Shown piece by piece: positions 13,407-21,156 of a stretch of DNA of 22,658 nt. The translations under genes and the position numbers were made by a program. The stretch is from CAYUAG01 sp964554015 (GTDB lineage Bacteria; Zhuqueibacterota; QNDG01; CAYUAG01), in contig CAZKMO010000047.1 in NCBI GenBank assembly GCA_964554015.1, positions 1 to 22,658 of the forward strand. Direction: 5' to 3'. Numbering within the stretch: the first letter of the stretch is position 1; every line of letters starts with the position of its first letter. Below the pieces are notes generated by a model that saw only the letters and a list, made by a program, of their open reading frames with translations, was not told where the DNA came from and searched no databases.

Positions 13407-14132
13407 TTAAATTAATCCAAAACAAATCGCTATGAAACTGGGACCATTTAATCCGGCGTGCATTATTACTCCCACCCAGGAATTCTTTGTTCTCTGAACC
13501 AGGTATGACTGTATAAAAATCAAGGGCAGCAGCGTAATCAGCATCTGCCATCCAAAGGCAATATGGAACAATCCCCAGCCCAATCCGTGAAAAAGCCAGG
13601 CATGTTTTCCCCAGGCAATTTCCTGCCTGGGCAGCATGACTCCTCTCCAGAGGATTTCTTCTCCCAGGATATTTAAAATCCAGTAAGGCAGCCAAATCAG
13701 TAACAACCAATACCGCCCTTTGTTTAACGGTTCCAAAGACATAAAGGCCGGGGAATGATCAAACCTGCCTGTTATCAACTTCAATCCTTTCATTATAAGG
13801 CCGCTGAGAATTGCAACCATGATCTATCCCATAATACTCCGAATCACATCGCTTTTGGATAGTTTGCGGAATCTCAGCCGTTCCCTCCAGGTGGCTTTTG
13901 ATATTCCGTATCCTTCGACTCTTAACATTAGCACTGCCGTTATGATCAAAGGAATAAATATCCCCAGTCCGGCCACTATAAACCAGAACAGTATTATCTC
14001 CTGTCCGGTTACTTTACTGAGGTAAGGTATTACATATTTTGTTAAACCATACAGTAAAAATGCTGCCGGTATGTAAATGGCAAATGATCCTAAAAATCCC
14101 AGTTTTTTAATATCTGGTTTGGTATCCATCAT
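13407..14132 (-). pseudogene. CPBP-family intramembrane glutamic protease interrupted by an in-frame TAG
   Basis: Two frames, 14132-13824 (102 codons) and 13820-13407 (137 codons), lie in the same reading frame, separated only by TAG (13826-13824) and one ATC codon. Together they make about 241 residues, normal for CPBP (Abi/CAAX) proteases. The first part has two membrane helices and an acidic/basic loop; the second carries the motifs GEEILWRGVMLPRQE (EExxxR), WGLFH (W/FxxxH) and MHAGLNG (HxxxN). The break sits before the catalytic part. A TGG or CAG to TAG change would explain it. TAG also ends at least three other genes here, so general recoding is unlikely. The ATG at 13820 might restart translation, but its N-terminal helices would be lost. 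A sequencing error is a real alternative. The start overlaps the stop of the preceding methyltransferase (TAATG). Confidence 0.8.
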
Positions 14133-14899
14133 TATTTCTCCGCTATAACCAGCATTTCAAAATCTTCAGTGGTCAATCTGTCCTTTCTGGAAAAGGCGCC
14201 CAGTTTTGCTCCCAAAATGTCGATTTTCTCATACCCAAGCGATTTTAACAGCCAGGTAATTTCTATGGGGACATAATACCGTTCATTGCATTCCAGAGTC
14301 TTTTTATTTCCCATATCGTCTTCGACTTCCGTGATATTATGATCCCGGAAAGTCATTAAATCAAAGGTGTTGCTTCTATAGGTGGCATTACCCTCTTCTG
14401 AATTGGAAGCACAGAATTCTTCCACAGAATGATATAAGGGATATAGTCCGTTCAGGGTGGTGAATATGAATTTGCCCGGCTCTTTCAGCGATCGTGTCAC
14501 TCCTTTCAGTATCTCATAATTCATTTCATCGGTTTCCATAAGGGGAAATCCTCCCTCACAGAGCATAATGGCAGCATCAAATTCCCGGTTGAAAGACAGC
14601 TTTCGGGCATCCTGCTGTAGAAAAGTAATAGTGAGATCATTACTTTCCGCTTTTTCTCTGGCTCTTTGCAGCTGGTCTTGGGATAGGTCAATCCCGGTAA
14701 CCGTATACCCTCTTTTAGAAAGTTCAATAGTATGCCTTCCGGTTCCGCATCCCACATCAAGTATTTTCAACCTTTTGTCAAATTTCAACTCTTCTTCGAT
14801 AAAATCGCATTCCCCCACTGTCCCCTGAGTGAAACTTTCCTTGTCATATTTCTCAGCATAATTCTCAAACAGTGATTGGTACCATGGTTTTTTCTTCAT
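14132..14899 (-). CDS. Class I SAM-dependent methyltransferase
   Basis: A 255-residue methyltransferase. The N-terminus WYQSLFENYAEKYDKESFTQ is typical of a family of small-molecule methyltransferases. Motif I is ILDVGCGTGRH (46-56), then TGIDLS (68-73), FLQQDARKLSF and FDAAIMLCEGGFPLM (motif IV region). The C-terminal half has the long insert ending ERYYVPIEITWLLKSLGYEK and the closing strand FEMLVIAEK. The substrate is unknown. A Shine-Dalgarno AAGGAA precedes the ATG. It begins 23 bases after the isochorismatase-type gene, and its TAA overlaps the next ATG (TAATG), so it is almost certainly co-transcribed and coupled with the CPBP gene. Different from the methyltransferase at 9368-10120 in sequence, although both are class I. 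Confidence 0.92.
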   Translation of the reverse strand: MKKKPWYQSLFENYAEKYDKESFTQGTVGECDFIEEELKFDKRLKILDVGCGTGRHTIELSKRGYTVTGIDLSQDQLQRAREKAESNDLTITFLQQDARKLSFNREFDAAIMLCEGGFPLMETDEMNYEILKGVTRSLKEPGKFIFTTLNGLYPLYHSVEEFCASNSEEGNATYRSNTFDLMTFRDHNITEVEDDMGNKKTLECNERYYVPIEITWLLKSLGYEKIDILGAKLGAFSRKDRLTTEDFEMLVIAEK

Positions 14900-14922
14900 A
14901 GTATTCCTTATCGATTTTTAGA

Positions 14923-15585
14923 CTATGTCCTAGCAGTGATCCGGGTCTCAATGGCACTGCTGGTAGTCACATAGGCAAAACCGAAAGCAAGGTTCAGTAG
15001 ACTGGCATAATGCATTTCCTCGTTGATGGATCCGGTTCCATCCGCCAGAAAAAAAATCCGGTAATCCCGATAGTAGGCATCCCGGGCTGTTGATTCACAG
15101 CACATGTTGGTCATTATTCCGGAAATGACCAGGTCTTCTACCTTTAGACAGCGCAGCACCGTCTCCAGATCCGTGTTATAGAAGGAAGAATATCGGTGCT
15201 TTAAAACCACCTTTTCACTTGGTAAAGGGGCTAATTCCGGATGGATTTCGCTTTCCGGGCTGCCTTCCAGGCACATACCTTCCCACCACCACCCCATGAT
15301 CCCGGAATCCAGGTCATCGGGATGATGCACATGCCGGGTAAAGATCACCGGGCGATGGGCTTTGCGAAAGGTATCGATGAGATGTTTCACTCTGGGAAGA
15401 ATGGCCACTCCGCCGCAGGTGAAGGTAGGAGATTCCGTGTCCAGGAAGAACTGCTGCATATCAATCACCAGCAGAGTACTCTTTTCCACCTTCAGCTGCA
15501 TTTTATGTTGATTGAAGGGACGAATCTTCTCCAGCCAGGTTTGACTCTTGGATTCAAGGTTTTCAGTGGTTACATATGGATCCAT
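14923..15585 (-). CDS. Isochorismatase-family cysteine hydrolase
   Basis: A 220-residue protein of the isochorismatase-like superfamily, whose members hydrolyse amides, imides, or vinyl ethers such as isochorismate. The Asp-Lys-Cys triad is visible: Asp42 in LLVIDMQQFFLD, Lys129 in VVLKHRYSSFYNTDL, and Cys162 in GIMTNMCCESTARDAYYRDY. The usual C-terminal run FFLADGTGS follows. The N-terminal 30 residues are an extension before the fold. An in-frame GTG lies 57 nt upstream (15642), but the AAAGGAGTG ribosome site favours ATG 15585. It is the first gene of a minus-strand cluster and has the conserved TTGACA promoter about 125 bp upstream. Ends in TAG. Exact substrate cannot be assigned from sequence. 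Confidence 0.9.
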   Translation of the reverse strand: MDPYVTTENLESKSQTWLEKIRPFNQHKMQLKVEKSTLLVIDMQQFFLDTESPTFTCGGVAILPRVKHLIDTFRKAHRPVIFTRHVHHPDDLDSGIMGWWWEGMCLEGSPESEIHPELAPLPSEKVVLKHRYSSFYNTDLETVLRCLKVEDLVISGIMTNMCCESTARDAYYRDYRIFFLADGTGSINEEMHYASLLNLAFGFAYVTTSSAIETRITART

Positions 15586-15956
15586 TATCACTCCTTTATG
15601 AATGGTTACTTCCTTTATCTGCCCGATTATCCAGCAGATCACAATAATATATGAATTACTTCATAGAAAAAATTTTTTTCTACCATGAAATTATAGCTAG
15701 TAATTTGCTTTTATGTAAGAATTTATGGGGAAAATGTCAAGTGTTTTTTGGAAACAATATTGCCCGTCTCAATCCTTAGTAAAAGCATTGATTAAATTTT
15801 GCCCAAGATAATCAATCCTTAAGCAAGTTTCTATGCAGAGTTGAGCCCAGGTTTGATCCGGATTCAATACTACACGAGTTTAGCATAATTTGAAAATTCC
15901 TTTCCCATCACCCGTCCTTAATCGCTCGGTCAGGTGACTGAAAAATTGGATTTTAC
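15586..15956. other. Intergenic region with promoter P2
   Basis: About 370 bases. It holds the promoter at 15712-15740 and an A/T-rich palindromic tract AAAAAATTTTTTT near 15667-15679. A weak stem (CACC...GGTG, about 15908-15935) lies just downstream of the propeller lipoprotein gene and may help end its transcript. No gene seen. Confidence 0.6.
15712..15740 (-). promoter_or_regulatory. Sigma-70-type promoter for the isochorismatase-methyltransferase-CPBP-GyrI cluster (P2)
   Basis: Minus strand: TTGACA (15740-15735), 17-nt spacer TTTTCCCCATAAATTCT, then TACATA (15717-15712). The spacer and flanks nearly match those at 19428-19456 and 21157-21185. The -10 lies about 125 nt before the ATG at 15585. 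Confidence 0.75.
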
Positions 15957-16835
15957 CTAGTATGCAGTCCAGGTCGGCCAGTTATCCGTGGCTGGATCTC
16001 GGGTAAGACGGCGAGGTTCACCTCCATGTATATTGATGATATAAATTTCAAAGTTTCCATCATACCCAGCCTGAAAGGCAAGATATTTCCCATCCGGAGA
16101 CCAGGCTATACTTTCTTCCCGACCGGGAAAAGAAGTCAGGGAACGCTCGCTGCTGCCGTCTGCTTCCATGACATGTATATCCGCTTCTGGGCCCTGGCTG
16201 TATCCGGAAGCAAATACGATTGATCTGCCGTCCGGAGAGAAGCTGGGGAAGATCTCCCAGGTTGAGCTTTGCGTCAAGCGCTTCTGGTTCCTGCCGTCCC
16301 TATCCATGATATAGACCTCGAAGTTGCCATCTCGATTCGAGCCGAACAATATGCGGTTCCCATCGGGAGACCAGCGGGGCCTGTGATCAACTGCCGGACT
16401 GGTTGTCAGCCGCTGTTCGTCGCTTCCGTCCGCTCCCATCACATAGATGTCAATATTGCCGTCACGTTCGGCCCGGAAGGCGATCAGGCTCCCGTCCGGT
16501 GACCAATCAGGATGATACTCCTCACCGGAGGTGAAAGTCAAGCGCCGCTCCTCGGTACCATCCGCGCGCATTACAAAGATCTCTTTATTACCTGCACGAT
16601 CCGATACATAGGCAATCATATCCCCGTCCGGAGACCAGGCGGGACAGGTTTCCCTGGCATCACTGCATGTCAATCGGGTAAGATTACTGCCATCCGCATT
16701 GATCACATATATTTCCGAATTGCCATCCCGATAAGAATTAAAGGCAATCCGGCCTTTTGGAGTATGTGAAACCTCACAACCGCTGATAAGCAAAATAAGT
16801 CCCATGACTGAAATATTCTTAAACATTTGTAACAT
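15957..16835 (-). CDS. TolB-like beta-propeller lipoprotein (PD40 repeats)
   Basis: A 292-residue lipoprotein. The signal ends LLISGC with Cys20 as the lipid-bearing residue. The rest is six PD40-type blades of about 42 residues, each with the pattern WSPDGxxIAF...DGNxEIYVMxADGSxxxRLT; the WSPDG/FSPDG motif appears five times and the last strand NWPTWTAY closes the ring. Such propellers bind proteins or peptides in the cell envelope; this one is a stand-alone propeller without the TolB N-terminal domain, so it should not be called TolB itself. A strong AGGAGG lies 7 nt before ATG 16835. Visibly richer in G+C than neighbouring genes. It follows the exported HExxH peptidase gene by 88 bases on the same strand, possibly one transcript. 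Ends in TAG. Confidence 0.92.
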   Translation of the reverse strand: MLQMFKNISVMGLILLISGCEVSHTPKGRIAFNSYRDGNSEIYVINADGSNLTRLTCSDARETCPAWSPDGDMIAYVSDRAGNKEIFVMRADGTEERRLTFTSGEEYHPDWSPDGSLIAFRAERDGNIDIYVMGADGSDEQRLTTSPAVDHRPRWSPDGNRILFGSNRDGNFEVYIMDRDGRNQKRLTQSSTWEIFPSFSPDGRSIVFASGYSQGPEADIHVMEADGSSERSLTSFPGREESIAWSPDGKYLAFQAGYDGNFEIYIINIHGGEPRRLTRDPATDNWPTWTAY

Positions 16836-16923
16836 GTCAGATCCTCCTGTTTTTCATCATTACTTTCAAATACTTATAGATATACATCCAGTCATTATTT
16901 CACCCAGACTGAGATATCCGGGA

Positions 16924-17859
16924 TTATTGATGAATTTCAAATACACCACTGCTATCCAAGACTGCCTGGGAATTCAAAGTGCATATATCGGACAAGGCCA
17001 TTCCCTTATCCATACACTTTTCGATTAGGTGGTATCCCAGGTAATAACCGGTTTTTTCCGGGAATCCCCGGGGCGGCCGGGCAAATCCTTCCCCGCCCGC
17101 AATGTATTTCTTGCTTATCTCCATCCCCTGCTTATCCAAATCCACCCTAATGCTGTCTATTATCTCCGGTTCATGCTGCCTGCACCAGTCAATATTTTCC
17201 CTGGGCATCATCCATAAACCGTCATATATGGAATAATTCCGGGATACTAACAGGGGGAAAAAGGATGCTATTCCCTCGCTTACAATCCATCTTTTTAAAA
17301 CCGACGGTTCCTGCGGCCTTCTTTGATGATGCAGGCAGTGAGCATACTCATGCATTAAAATTAAATCCATCTTATCCATATCATACTTTATAGATATAAA
17401 TACTGTCTGCCTGCCGGCTACCTCCTGGACAAAGCAATCTCCGTAGGGCAGGAAAAAACAAATGTCAACTTTATTACGAGGTGTCAATATACTATCCATC
17501 TGTTTTATGACATTATCGTAAAGAGTAATAAACTGTTTCTCGTTCACTCTATTCAAATAAAGTGCAAAGTCATCTATATTATAGTCAGAAACTTGTTTTT
17601 TATAAAGGACAGAGTCAATCAAACCGTATTTAATATAGCGCTGATGCAGACACCTTAAGGTGGGGTAGGCATGTAATACATATTTCAGGTAATCATTCCA
17701 ATCTTTGGGGGAATTTAAAAATTGCCCGAATCCCTTATAAGCCAAAATAATATCCCCATTCTCCTGGGGAATAACAGCTCTTTGGTTATCCTGACCATAG
17801 AGACGGGGACAGCAGATTATAACGAAAATTAAGCTGGAAAAAATAAAATTTTTTTTCAT
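16924..17859 (-). CDS. Exported zinc peptidase, DUF2268-like (HExxH)
   Basis: A 311-residue protein with a signal peptide (basic KKN, then FIFSSLIFVIICC, cleavage near YGQ). The zinc motif MHEYAHCLHH gives His170, Glu171 and His174; about 21 residues on, WIVSEGIASFF supplies a likely third ligand Glu195, the gluzincin layout. The C-terminal segment TGYYLGYHLIEKCMDKG resembles the ending of DUF2268-type predicted peptidases. Export makes the periplasm or outside the likely site. AGGAGTGG precedes the ATG. A perfect TATAAT (minus strand, 17885-17880) just upstream may be its -10, but no good -35 is in place. Substrate unknown. It probably shares a transcript with the propeller lipoprotein downstream. 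Confidence 0.82.
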   Translation of the reverse strand: MKKNFIFSSLIFVIICCPRLYGQDNQRAVIPQENGDIILAYKGFGQFLNSPKDWNDYLKYVLHAYPTLRCLHQRYIKYGLIDSVLYKKQVSDYNIDDFALYLNRVNEKQFITLYDNVIKQMDSILTPRNKVDICFFLPYGDCFVQEVAGRQTVFISIKYDMDKMDLILMHEYAHCLHHQRRPQEPSVLKRWIVSEGIASFFPLLVSRNYSIYDGLWMMPRENIDWCRQHEPEIIDSIRVDLDKQGMEISKKYIAGGEGFARPPRGFPEKTGYYLGYHLIEKCMDKGMALSDICTLNSQAVLDSSGVFEIHQ

Positions 17860-18202
17860 ATTCCACTCCTGAATTACTGATTATAATAATACATTATTTA
17901 CGTAAATATATTGTCTATGGTTTCTTCTCATTTGTTTCAGTGCTGACAGGGCTGATGTATGGAGATATGACAGCTGCAAATTATTCTTGATACTTACCTA
18001 AGGCAAAATTTTATAATAATGTATCTTTTACCTTTATCCATTTNNNNNNNNNNTTGCCCTTCAAGATCGATAATTGCTTCCCAAAAAGTATTCCAAGGTA
18101 ATTTACCCCTATTAGCCAGACCAATTTTATGTTTAACATTCAAAAAGGCAAAAAATTCAATAAAATATGATTAGATAAACAAAATTTAAAAAGGAGCCTA
18201 TA
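17860..18202. other. Divergent intergenic region containing a 10-N assembly gap
   Basis: About 340 bases. Ten Ns at 18044-18053 mark a scaffold join of unknown true size. Left of it the DNA is AT-rich (palindrome TTTACGTAAA near 17896-17905). Right of it, 18054-18170 reads on the minus strand as a possible gene fragment, listed separately. Confidence 0.7.
18054..18170 (-). pseudogene. Possible coding remnant cut by the assembly gap
   Basis: On the minus strand this stretch is open for 39 codons from just after a TAA (18173-18171) right up to the gap edge. It reads FFAFLNVKHKIGLANRG, then KLPWNTFWEAIIDLEGQ: a mixed, protein-like composition quite unlike the surrounding AT-rich DNA. There is no ATG or ribosome site, and the sequence left of the gap does not clearly continue it. 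I do not recognise the family; a transposase or other remnant is possible. Low confidence. Confidence 0.3.
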
Positions 18203-18970
18203 ATGAATCAGAAAAAAAGGTGGTTAGGAATTCTGCTAACAGTTTTATTAATATGCCTGTTTTTATTAACCTATTGTGATAATAAATCACCAACCAAGTC
18301 TGAAGATAATTCCCATGAAGCCTGGTTTCCCCCCTCTACTAATTGGACCTTTCAGTATAAAATATATGAATCCCCCCAGGATACTTTCAACGGCACCGGA
18401 AAAATTCTGGGAATAGACAATGAGACTTTTCCGGGTGAATCCTATATTAAAATACGGTGCGGAATCTTTAGTGAGCAGGGGTGGCGGGGCATGATTTTTT
18501 GGCTGGGCTTATCCACTTTGGACCAGGTAACTTACAAGGCCGGTGAGATTTATTATGATAATGTTTCTGCCAAGTCCAATCCCGGATCAGCTGCCGCGCC
18601 GGTCTGGTCGTTCCGGGAAGTTTGGGATCCGCCCCTGAAAGTGGAATACGGCAAAACCGGTGTGGAAAAAACATCAAATTCCACCGGGTATTTCTATTCT
18701 AACGGAGACACGACAAATCCGATGGTCTTTCCCACTACCCTGACCTATTCCATCAGTTCGACCAATGCTACGGTGGAAGTGCCCTTTGGCACAGTGGATA
18801 ATTGCTACCAGCTGGATATGACCATTACCCAGGATGATTTCAGCTTCAGCGGTTCCAATTATTTGAGACCGGATCTGGGAGTGGTGAAAGCGGAAATGAT
18901 CCCCGGGTTCATGGGTGCGGAACTCATCAGTACAAATATTTTATCCAAATTACTGTCGGTATTTTATTGA
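18203..18970 (+). CDS. Predicted lipoprotein, unknown function
   Basis: A 255-residue protein. A basic start (NQKKRW) and hydrophobic stretch (LGILLTVLLICLFLLTYC) lead to Cys25, followed by DNKSPTKSE, the usual flexible start of a mature lipoprotein; Tyr at the position before the Cys is unusual for signal peptidase II. The rest is beta-rich with many aromatic residues, Gly and Ser (TNWTFQYKIY, GESYIKIRCGIF, NCYQLDMTITQDDF) and ends LRPDLGVVKAEMIPG, a phrase I associate with envelope proteins that report a measured quantity in FCB-type bacteria (recollection). AAGGAG stands before the ATG. It is divergent from the zinc peptidase and convergent with the ABM gene (16 bases between stops). Ends in TGA. 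Confidence 0.8.
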   Translation: MNQKKRWLGILLTVLLICLFLLTYCDNKSPTKSEDNSHEAWFPPSTNWTFQYKIYESPQDTFNGTGKILGIDNETFPGESYIKIRCGIFSEQGWRGMIFWLGLSTLDQVTYKAGEIYYDNVSAKSNPGSAAAPVWSFREVWDPPLKVEYGKTGVEKTSNSTGYFYSNGDTTNPMVFPTTLTYSISSTNATVEVPFGTVDNCYQLDMTITQDDFSFSGSNYLRPDLGVVKAEMIPGFMGAELISTNILSKLLSVFY

Positions 18971-18986
18971 AATAAATCAATTTTTA

Positions 18987-19310
18987 TCACTCTGTCCCGC
19001 TTCTCTCGGCCCTGATTTCATAGTGCTGCGACCGTTCATCAAAACGGGAGAGTACTTCCCTCGCCTTCTGGGGAACATAGGCTGCTTCGTAATCCTCTCC
19101 CGCAAACTCGATCACGGCATTCAGGGAAGCAAAGGTCATAATGGTGACGAACTCCACCTCTTCCCCGACTTGGCGGCGAAGCAGTTGAATACCCTTATAC
19201 CCGGGAATATGCCGGTCTTCAATACCAACAAAGATTTCCTCTTTAAGCAGGGCTTCATAGGTATCCGCATTGCCGGGAGTGGTCCAGCCATGCCAGATTC
19301 TGCTAATCAT
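18987..19310 (-). CDS. Antibiotic biosynthesis monooxygenase (ABM) domain protein
   Basis: A 107-residue single-domain protein with the dimeric ferredoxin-like fold of the ABM family. The opening MISRIWHGWTTPGNADTYEA, the middle GYKGIQLLRRQVGEEVEFVT, and the end AYVPQKAREVLSRFDERSQH match a widely conserved small-protein group. Members include cofactor-free oxygenases and heme- or quinone-related enzymes; most, like this one, have no proven substrate. It is cytoplasmic (no signal). Ribosome site AAGGAGA lies 11 nt from the ATG, rather far. A conserved TTGACA promoter is about 118 bp upstream, so the gene seems to be transcribed alone. Ends in TGA. Confidence 0.88.
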   Translation of the reverse strand: MISRIWHGWTTPGNADTYEALLKEEIFVGIEDRHIPGYKGIQLLRRQVGEEVEFVTIMTFASLNAVIEFAGEDYEAAYVPQKAREVLSRFDERSQHYEIRAERSGTE

Positions 19311-19427
19311 GATTAATATTTCTCCTTAATTTTATAGGGTTATCTGTAATTTTATATTATTTTCTTAATTTATAAACAGTGCCTCAAGACCCACCCTACA
19401 TACTGTTTCTTGAAATTGACTTAACTT

Positions 19428-19456
19428 TATTTAAGAATTTATTAGAAAAATGTCAA
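19428..19456 (-). promoter_or_regulatory. Sigma-70-type promoter for the ABM gene (P3)
   Basis: Minus strand: TTGACA (19456-19451), 17-nt spacer TTTTTCTAATAAATTCT, TAAATA (19433-19428). Shares the CCCAAACACTTGACATTTT block with the promoter at 21157-21185. Confidence 0.75.
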
Positions 19457-19503
19457 GTGTTTGGGATAAATTACGAGGAAAAATCTCTGACTGATTGAAA
19501 TGG

Positions 19504-19540
19504 CCAAACCCCGGGAGTCCGAAGGACCCCGGGTGTTTGG
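19504..19540 (-). terminator. Strong hairpin downstream of the TrmO-like gene
   Basis: CCAAAC, CCCGGG and GTCC on the left pair with GGAC, CCCGGG and GTTTGG on the right around GAA, giving 16 bp with one bulged A on each side. It lies 10 bases after the TAA of the TrmO-like gene and ahead of the ABM promoter. The bases after it on the minus strand (CCATTTCAATC) are not T-rich, so it may end transcription by another route or protect the 3' end. Confidence 0.6.
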
Positions 19541-19550
19541 TATAAGCTTT

Positions 19551-20042
19551 TTAACCTGGGTGGGAGGGAGAAAACACTGCAGCCCAGTCAAAGGCCGAGG
19601 AATCTTCATACCATTGGGGCCAGTCGGAACACCAATCAGGTATCCTGACATTTTTCACTCTGTCCGAACTGGGGTGATAGGGCTTGATATCAATAACGGG
19701 CGTGCCCGGCTCGGCATCGATCCAGGGAACCTCTATAATACCCTTTTTCAGATCAATGCTCAGCACCGCTGCCGTGGAAATCAAAACCGGATTGGGCCGT
19801 ATTTCCGACCGGGTGGCAAAAATGCCTATGGTATCCGGGCTCTTCCGGTATGGTTTTTCCGCCACCACAACCTCTCTATCTTCCGGTGAATCGGACTGAC
19901 TGCCCCACCAGATAATAATAATGTGACCGAAGCCTTCCAGTTCCTTTAAGGCCTCCCTGAACCTTTCCTCGATTACCACATAAAAACGACCTTGCTTTGC
20001 CTCCACTCTTCCTACAGGATTGAGTTTGATTTCTGCTGACAT
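19551..20042 (-). CDS. trmO: TrmO-like tRNA (t6A37) N6-methyltransferase
   Basis: A 163-residue protein of the TrmO (YaeB/UPF0066) family, which uses SAM bound in a beta-barrel to methylate t6A at position 37 of certain tRNAs. Family marks visible: IKLNPVGRV at the start, FREALKELEGFGHIIIIWW, GIFATRSEIRPNPV (the most conserved block, SAM site), IDAEPGTPVIDIKPYHP and the terminal aromatic tail. It lacks the extra C-terminal domain of longer enterobacterial TrmO, like many short family members, so the tRNA target is less certain. AAGGAG precedes ATG. It lies 162 bases after the AraC-type gene on the same strand and is followed by a strong hairpin. Confidence 0.85.
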   Translation of the reverse strand: MSAEIKLNPVGRVEAKQGRFYVVIEERFREALKELEGFGHIIIIWWGSQSDSPEDREVVVAEKPYRKSPDTIGIFATRSEIRPNPVLISTAAVLSIDLKKGIIEVPWIDAEPGTPVIDIKPYHPSSDRVKNVRIPDWCSDWPQWYEDSSAFDWAAVFSPSHPG

Positions 20043-20204
20043 GTAATTCTCCTTTTCTGGTTAGCATTAAAAAATGTCAAACCCATAATAGGTGTTCGCC
20101 GTCATAAAATCTTCTCAATTCCTGCTTTTCAGTTGTCCAAACTTGCTTTTTTTCTGCATCTCTCCTGCTCCACCATACACGGCAATATCCGCCCTATATG
20201 ATTT

Positions 20205-21119
20205 CTATTTCACTTTCACCGGTATACAGATATCAACCTCAAAATAACGCTCTCCCCGGATGGTTTTTTCCCCCAGACATCTTTCAAAAGCTTCTTGGCT
20301 GTCCCGCTCATACCCGCTGTTGATCAGCCATACGGAAAACATCCAGTCCCAGGCTTCCCGGAATTCATCCTTTTTCAGCAGAAAGCGGCAGACGCCGTAT
20401 TTGCCCCCGGAAAGTTTGGTCACCCCCACGCTTCCGGAGGCATGAGCTGCATTCGGGATCGGAATGGCGGTCATGACCCGCAGCTTTCTGTGTTCTGTTA
20501 TTTCCGGATTGTCATGATATATATTTAAAATGAAAGTCTTATCCGTAATAAGACCTCTGGGCAGAGCCCACTGACAGAGCTGATCGTATAAATTCTGAAA
20601 GAGAATTTCATCTCCCTGGTAGGGGCCGATATTGCGAACATAGGCAACCTTCAGGGGAGGAATATTCTCAATAACCACCTGCCGGATCGAATCTTCTTTG
20701 GGAAAAGTCCATACCGGGGAGCCCTTATTAACCGATATGTGGCCGCGCTCGATTTGCACCGGGATTGATTCCCGGTCAAAAAAGGCATTTGACTTATTTC
20801 TCCATTGGGAGGCGCTCATTCCAAAATGCTTCCGGAAACTTTTGGCAAAGGAGGAAGAGGTGGCAAAACCGCACCTCAGGGCGATTCCGGTAATGGATTC
20901 TGTACTGCTGGTCAGCAGCAGTTCAGCGGATTTTTCCAGCCTCAGCCTGCGGATGAACTGGTAGGCCGGCTCTCCCATAACCGCCTTGAATATGCGGCAG
21001 AAATGAAATTCCGAAAAGCAGGCCACCCCGGCCAGCTGCTTGAGGGAAAGCTCCTCCTCCAGATGATCCTGGATATAGTCCACCACCTGGTTTATTCTGT
21101 TTGTATAAAACTCATCCAT
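20205..21119 (-). CDS. AraC-family regulator with C-terminal GyrI-like effector domain
   Basis: A 304-residue transcription factor. Residues 5-105 carry two helix-turn-helix units: LSLKQLAGVACFSEFHFCRI (25-44) and the second with ITGIALRCGFATSSSFAKSF (76-95) followed by KHFGMSASQWR, the AraC signature. Residues 144-304 are a GyrI-like ligand pocket (VVIENIPPLKVAYVRNIGPY at the start, FEVDICIPVK at the end). The domain order is that of Rob/BmrR-style drug sensors. Ligand and targets are unknown. The promoter at 21157-21185, which shares its block with those of the ABM gene and the isochorismatase cluster, is about 38 nt upstream, so self-control is plausible. AGGA lies 5 nt before the ATG. Ends in TGA. 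Confidence 0.93.
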   Translation of the reverse strand: MDEFYTNRINQVVDYIQDHLEEELSLKQLAGVACFSEFHFCRIFKAVMGEPAYQFIRRLRLEKSAELLLTSSTESITGIALRCGFATSSSFAKSFRKHFGMSASQWRNKSNAFFDRESIPVQIERGHISVNKGSPVWTFPKEDSIRQVVIENIPPLKVAYVRNIGPYQGDEILFQNLYDQLCQWALPRGLITDKTFILNIYHDNPEITEHRKLRVMTAIPIPNAAHASGSVGVTKLSGGKYGVCRFLLKKDEFREAWDWMFSVWLINSGYERDSQEAFERCLGEKTIRGERYFEVDICIPVKVK

Positions 21120-21156
21120 TCATCCTGTTCCTGTGATACTTTAATGAATTAGCTTT

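Noticed and set aside
13824..13826. General reassignment of TAG to an amino acid
   Set aside because: TAG clearly ends at least three other genes in the window (prolyl oligopeptidase, isochorismatase-type hydrolase, propeller lipoprotein).
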